Below, in pieces: positions 59,807-64,000 of a DNA stretch of 64,000 bases (its first letter is position 1; each line of letters begins with the position of its first letter). The notes under the pieces are model-generated. The model searched no databases, had not been told where the DNA came from, and worked only from the letters and a program-made list of their open reading frames with translations. Source of the stretch: Anisodus tanguticus (taxonomy: Eukaryota > Streptophyta > Magnoliopsida > Solanales > Solanaceae); assembly GCA_034509755.1 (NCBI GenBank), contig CM067559.1:32478032-32542031 (forward strand). Reading direction: 5' to 3'. The translations under genes were made by a program, and so were the position numbers.

Positions 59807-60055
59807 CTCCATTTACTTTTACTTGTTCACTATATTAAAAAAAATTATTTTTACTTGTCCACTTTAACATAAGAAAAGACAAACTTTTTTTCTTGTTCTA
59901 CCTTTAATATTAATTATTCATTTCTAAATTATTTTCCAAGTCTATTGAAACTATACAACAATTAATATGGTATTGTGGTAAAATATATACTTCTTTTATT
60001 AATTCTTATGGCGTGTGCAAATTGAAAATGGACAAGTAAAAATGAACGGCGGGAG
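59807..60055. mobile_element. Stowaway-like MITE
   Basis: Left end 'ctccatttacttttacttgt' and right end 'acaagtaaaaatgaacggcgggag' are inverted copies with a few differences, about 250 bp apart. Confidence 0.6.
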
Positions 60056-60922
60056 TAATCTTCTCATTAAATTCTTTCATTAGTGAAAATTATTAATCTT
60101 TTTAATAGATGCAATGGGAGCAGCTAACTGGCTCAATTGTTACTCTTTAGCTATTATATTCTTCATTTACTGATAATTATTGGTCTTCCAATTAGTGCCG
60201 GGAGCAGCTCACCGGCTCATAGTATGCCACACTGACGGGGCAACATAATAGTTAACGCCCTAATATTATTCGAACGAATTTCACTAGCAAATACATTTGC
60301 ACTGTGACATATCGCTCTCTGACTTTATTTCCATATTTAAGCTGATGAAATGAATGCAACACTTTCTTGAAATCAAATTGATAGGGTACACCATTTAGCA
60401 CGAGTTAATTTCTTTTGTGAGAATTGCCTTCTAAAATTACTTTTGTTTTTTTAGGACCATAATATCACCTAAGTATTACTATTTTTTCTTTAAAAAATAC
60501 TAAACACCACAAAAGTCTCCTTCTCTCCTAATTAGCATGTCATGTTACATTAAAATTTTATTTTTTTAACAATAAATTATTTAACTCATCAAATCTATTT
60601 AACCAACCCAAATCAACCCATCTTTTACCGGCGTTACACTCTGCTTTCCATGATTTTGCAATCTTAACTTCGATTATTTTAATTTTACGCTCAAATTTAC
60701 TCCTGCTTTTCTAACTTGATCTATAGAACTCAAGATGACTTATTATCAAATAAAAATGGGTCAGCGCAATGTAACGAGTCAAAATGCAATCAAAACTCAA
60801 ATATGAATCAAATTTGAAAATGAAAAGTTGAAATTAGGAATTTAAACTAATAATTTTGAGCAATATTACACTAGTTTTCGCTATGTATACTAGAAAAAAA
60901 GGTGTTTGCCGTGATTCGCAAG
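60056..60922. other. AT-rich intergenic stretch
   Basis: No gene recognised. 'gggagcagctaactggctca' and 'gggagcagctcaccggctca' (60116 and 60201) are a short diverged repeat. Confidence 0.35.
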
Positions 60923-61094
60923 TGTAGTAGAATTGTATTAATCTCCCTTGGGGTATCTTTCTCATTAATACAAATATATATAATGTGTACAATGTGAAAT
61001 CATAATACAATAAGGATCTTATTTCTACCATAATTATACAACACTAATAATTACAAAATATATGGTGAATATTCAAATAATATTCACTAATACA
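60923..61094 (-). repeat. Copia-4 3' LTR, 172 bp
   Basis: TGTAGTAGAATTG...CTAATACA on the plus strand, adjacent to the polypurine tract ccccctcagtcgg. Confidence 0.85.
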
Positions 61095-64000
61095 CCCCCT
61101 CAGTCGGAGCGGTAGGAGGCCGGATGCTTAGACTGGATCTGAAGTCGATGAATATCTGTCTAGGAAGTCCTTTGGTGAAGATATCTGCATAATGATACGA
61201 AGATGACACATGCAATACCTTAACATGACCTATAGCTACCTTCTCACGAACAAAATATATATCTATCTCAATGTGCTTGGTTCGCTGATGTTGAACCGGA
61301 TTATGAGATAGGTATATTGCGGATATGCTATCACAGTACACCAAAGGAGCTTTACGCAAGGGACACTGAAGCTCCAAAAGGAGGTTTCAGAGCCACCAGA
61401 TCTCAGCAACCACATTTGCAACACCTCTATACTCTACTTCTACACTCGAACGGGATAGGGTGGCTTGCCTCTTGGCAGACCATGAAATGAGATTATCCCC
61501 TAAGAACACACTGTAGCCGGAGGTGGAGCGTCACGTGTCCGGGAAGTCTGCCTAATCTGCATCCGTATATGATAACATCATGTTTGGTGCAGATGGGTAG
61601 AGATGCAATCCATAGTCAAGTGTGCCCTTAATATATCAAATGATACATTTAAGAGAAGTAAAATGAGGTTCCCCGGGGGCATGCATAAACACGCACACAT
61701 ATTGTACATCATAAGCAATATCAGGCATAGTGAAAGTGAGGTACTGAAGTGCACCTGCAAGGCTCCTATATAGAGTGGGGTCAGACACTGGATCACTATC
61801 AACAAGACTGAGTTTTGATTTAGTGTCAACCGAAGTAGGCATAATCTTGCAGTTCGCCATTTTAGCCATGTACACAATCTCTTCGACATACTTACGCTGA
61901 CACAGGAACATAGTATCTTCAGATCTAGTCACTGCTATCATCATGTTTGGTGCAGATGGGTAGAGATGCAATCCATAGTCAAGTGTGCCCTTAATATATC
62001 AAATGATACATTTAAGAGAAGTAAAATGAAGTTCCCCGGGGGCATGCATAAACACGCACACATATTGTACATCATAAGCAATATCAGGCATAGTGAAAGT
62101 GAGGTACTGAAGTGCACCTGCAAGGCTCCTATATAGAGTGGGGTCAGACACTGGATCACTATCAACAAGACTGAGTTTTGATTTAGTGTCAACCGAAGTA
62201 GGCATAATCTTGCAGTTCGCCATTTTAGCCATGTACACAATCTCTTCGACATACTTACGCTGACACAGGAACATAGTATCTTCAGATCTAGTCACTGATA
62301 TCCCCAAGAAATAACTTAACTTCCCCAAGTCAGTCATAGCAAATTCGAACTTAAGAAAAGCAATAATCTCATTTTTCAACACATCCGAGGAGGCAGTAAG
62401 AACAATATCATATACATATAACAACAAATAAGCTATGTTACTATCTCGATGAAAAATAAAGAGAGAATTATCACACTTGCGGCAAACAAACGCAATCTAC
62501 ATAATGAAATATGCAAAGCGGTCATACCACGCTCTGGGGGCATGTTTCAATCCATAGAGTGACTTACGTAGATGACAAACATAATGAGGGGCCTCCGAAT
62601 GGACAAAGCCTGGTGTCTGATGCATGTAAACAACTTCTTTCAAGTCTCCATGTAAGAATACATTCTTGACATCAAACTAATGAATCAGCCAATGCTTACC
62701 CATAGAAATACTCAGAACTGTGCGAATGGTAGCCGATTTAATAACTAGACTGAATATTTCACCACAATCAATGCCCTTCTGCTGATTAGTGACATTGACA
62801 CAAGTCGTGCCTTATATCTCTCTAAGTCACCACTATATCTGAATTTATGATGAAATAGCCACATGCATCGAATTACATTTACCCCATCCGATCTAGGAAC
62901 CAAATTCCAAGTGTGCTACTTCGTTAAAGCATTAAATTCCTCACGCATGACCGCATTTCAATTGGGGTCAAGTTTGGCTAATTTATGTGTTTGGGAATTG
63001 GGGATATAGTTTGTGTGGAGAGGTTAAGTTGAAATTTGGATTTGAAATGAGCATGGGTTTCCATATGATGCATGGGGGCAGGGGTAGGTTGGGAATTATT
63101 GTTGGGTGTCGGGTCTGGGTTTTGCTGTGGGGTCAGAATCCGTACAGCAGTGACGGTTGGGAGTGACAGTAGGGTAGGTTGATGGGGTGGGAATTTGGCT
63201 GCTGGTGGCGGGTGACGACGACAGGTTCGGTGAGGTTGGGTGGTTGGTCATATATGGTGGTTATGGGTGGCACGCAATGGGGTTCAGTAATGGTGGGTTT
63301 GGGGAAAAGTTGGGTCGATCGGCTTGCGATAGGTATGTTTGGTCGTTTGTTTGGGCGACGGGAGGAGTGGCAGTAGTGGGTGGTGGCACTTGGTGTTCCG
63401 ATTGGTTTGGCCGGCATGTGGTGTTCCGATTGTCGGGGGGGTTGTATCTGATGGTTGGCCGATATACCGGGTGTGGTGGCAGAGATGACACGAGGGGTTG
63501 AGGACAGGACCGTTGGTGATGGCAGAACCGACAGGATGACTCAGGGAGTTGATGACGGGACTTTCGGTGGTGGCAATAACCTGACCGAGAGGTGATAGGT
63601 CTGTGGTGGCAGTTAGTGCATTAGCTACTGCCTGAATAGTGGCAGCATGACGGAGTGCTTGGTGGACAAACGGTGATGTGTCCGAATCTTCAAGGAATTG
63701 GTAATCAGTGACTCAAAATTTTTAAATGTTGTCAAACGAGAAAACATACTCAATAAAGGTGACGTGGCGTGAGATTATAATTTTGTCAGTGGAGATCTCA
63801 TAGGACAAGTACCCCCTATAGTTTGACGGAAAACCTAGGAAGGCGCACGGAGTAGATCGGGGTGCTAATTTGTGAGGGGCTATGGATGTCAGATTTGGGT
63901 AACACAGACAACCGAAAATTCTAAGGTGGTCATAGGTAGGGATCCGACGGTAGAGATTTTCGGTGGGTGTCCTATTTTGAATCGTACGGGTAGGTAAAAT
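61095..64000 (-). pseudogene. Copia-4 pol remnant
   Basis: Integrase C-terminal part at 63990-63715 (HLRIFGCLCYPNLTS) and a proline-rich linker (about 63480-63130). RT at 62427-61999 has LLYVYDIVLTASS (a YVDD box reading YVYD), then AMTDLGKLSYFLGI. RNase H at 61377-61087 has CDSISAIYLSHNPV and DIFTKGLPRQ. Stops occur between pieces and the region holds a large tandem duplication. Confidence 0.85.
61576..62301 (-). repeat. 363-bp in-frame tandem duplication in Copia-4 pol
   Basis: Units 61576-61938 and 61939-62301 are almost identical; the one clear difference is ggttcc versus agttcc (61671 and 62034). The period of 363 bp is 121 codons, so the frame is preserved across the joint. Confidence 0.93.

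Larger units (their letters stand above)
60923..64000 (-). mobile_element. Copia-4: Copia related to Copia-A, runs past the right edge
   Basis: 3' LTR at 60923-61094, then a polypurine tract, RNase H, RT, linker and integrase C-terminal region reading toward high coordinates on the minus strand. It is close to Copia-A in protein (PTSVDTKSKL, MHAPGE) and LTR layout ('attaatctcccttg'). The 5' half lies outside the window. Confidence 0.9.

Noticed and set aside
63133..63501. Frames on both strands with Trp/Gly or Pro/Thr bias
   Set aside because: This is the low-complexity integrase-RT linker of Copia-4 and its antisense.

Overview
This window is plant nuclear DNA, most likely from a Solanaceae species. 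It has spliced eukaryotic genes with GT-AG introns and an AT-rich intergenic background. The repeats are the ones usual in that family: tRNA-derived Au-type SINEs, RTE-type LINEs ending in a (TTG)n tail, several Ty1/copia lineages, Stowaway and Mutator-like MITEs, and hAT elements. There are no bacterial operons, rRNA, convincing tRNA genes or CRISPR arrays. The family assignment is an inference from repeat types, not a database match.

Three host genes can be rebuilt exon by exon, all on the minus strand. (1) A MYB-CC (PHR1-like, GARP) transcription factor has exons at 10070-10175, 1718-1794, 801-840, 630-687, 341-410 and 1-241, and runs off the left edge. (2) A complete five-exon Alfin-like PHD-finger protein of 240 residues spans 11107-15502. 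(3) A complete three-exon type-II DnaJ/HSP40 co-chaperone of 342 residues spans 35497-42127. Splice phases agree at every junction examined, so all three look functional.

The rest is mostly transposable elements, often nested. From left to right: a decayed Copia (Copia-1, 1825-9396) sits inside MYB-CC intron 1 and has an RTE LINE inserted at its primer-binding site. The Alfin-like introns hold a SINE, a foldback element and a Mutator-like MITE. An AT-rich tandem-repeat zone (16.1-18.3 kb), a ~40-bp minisatellite and a partial Ty3/gypsy element (LTR 20656-21558) follow. Next come a solo LTR (22034-23135, duplicated target GAACT) and a 5'-truncated Copia (24619-27040). A structurally complete but mutated Copia (Copia-A, 29539-34381) has near-identical LTRs and an exact 5-bp target duplication. 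The DnaJ introns carry a non-autonomous hAT with a nested SINE, Stowaway MITEs and LINE tails.

From 45 kb rightward there is a truncated LINE, a near full-length hAT (46433-49923, duplicated target ATTATAAG), and Copia-3 (about 50920-59562). Each Copia-3 LTR is itself split by a later insertion: a solo LTR in the 5' LTR, and an internally deleted relative of the same hAT family in the 3' LTR. Copia-4 (60923 to beyond 64000) carries a 363-bp in-frame duplication.

I found no new gene system. The strongest observations concern nested insertion order, Copia-A whose LTRs look young while its ORF is broken, a paired autonomous-like and deleted hAT, intron growth by copies of an exon-intron boundary in DnaJ, and one unidentified block at 42.4-43.4 kb.
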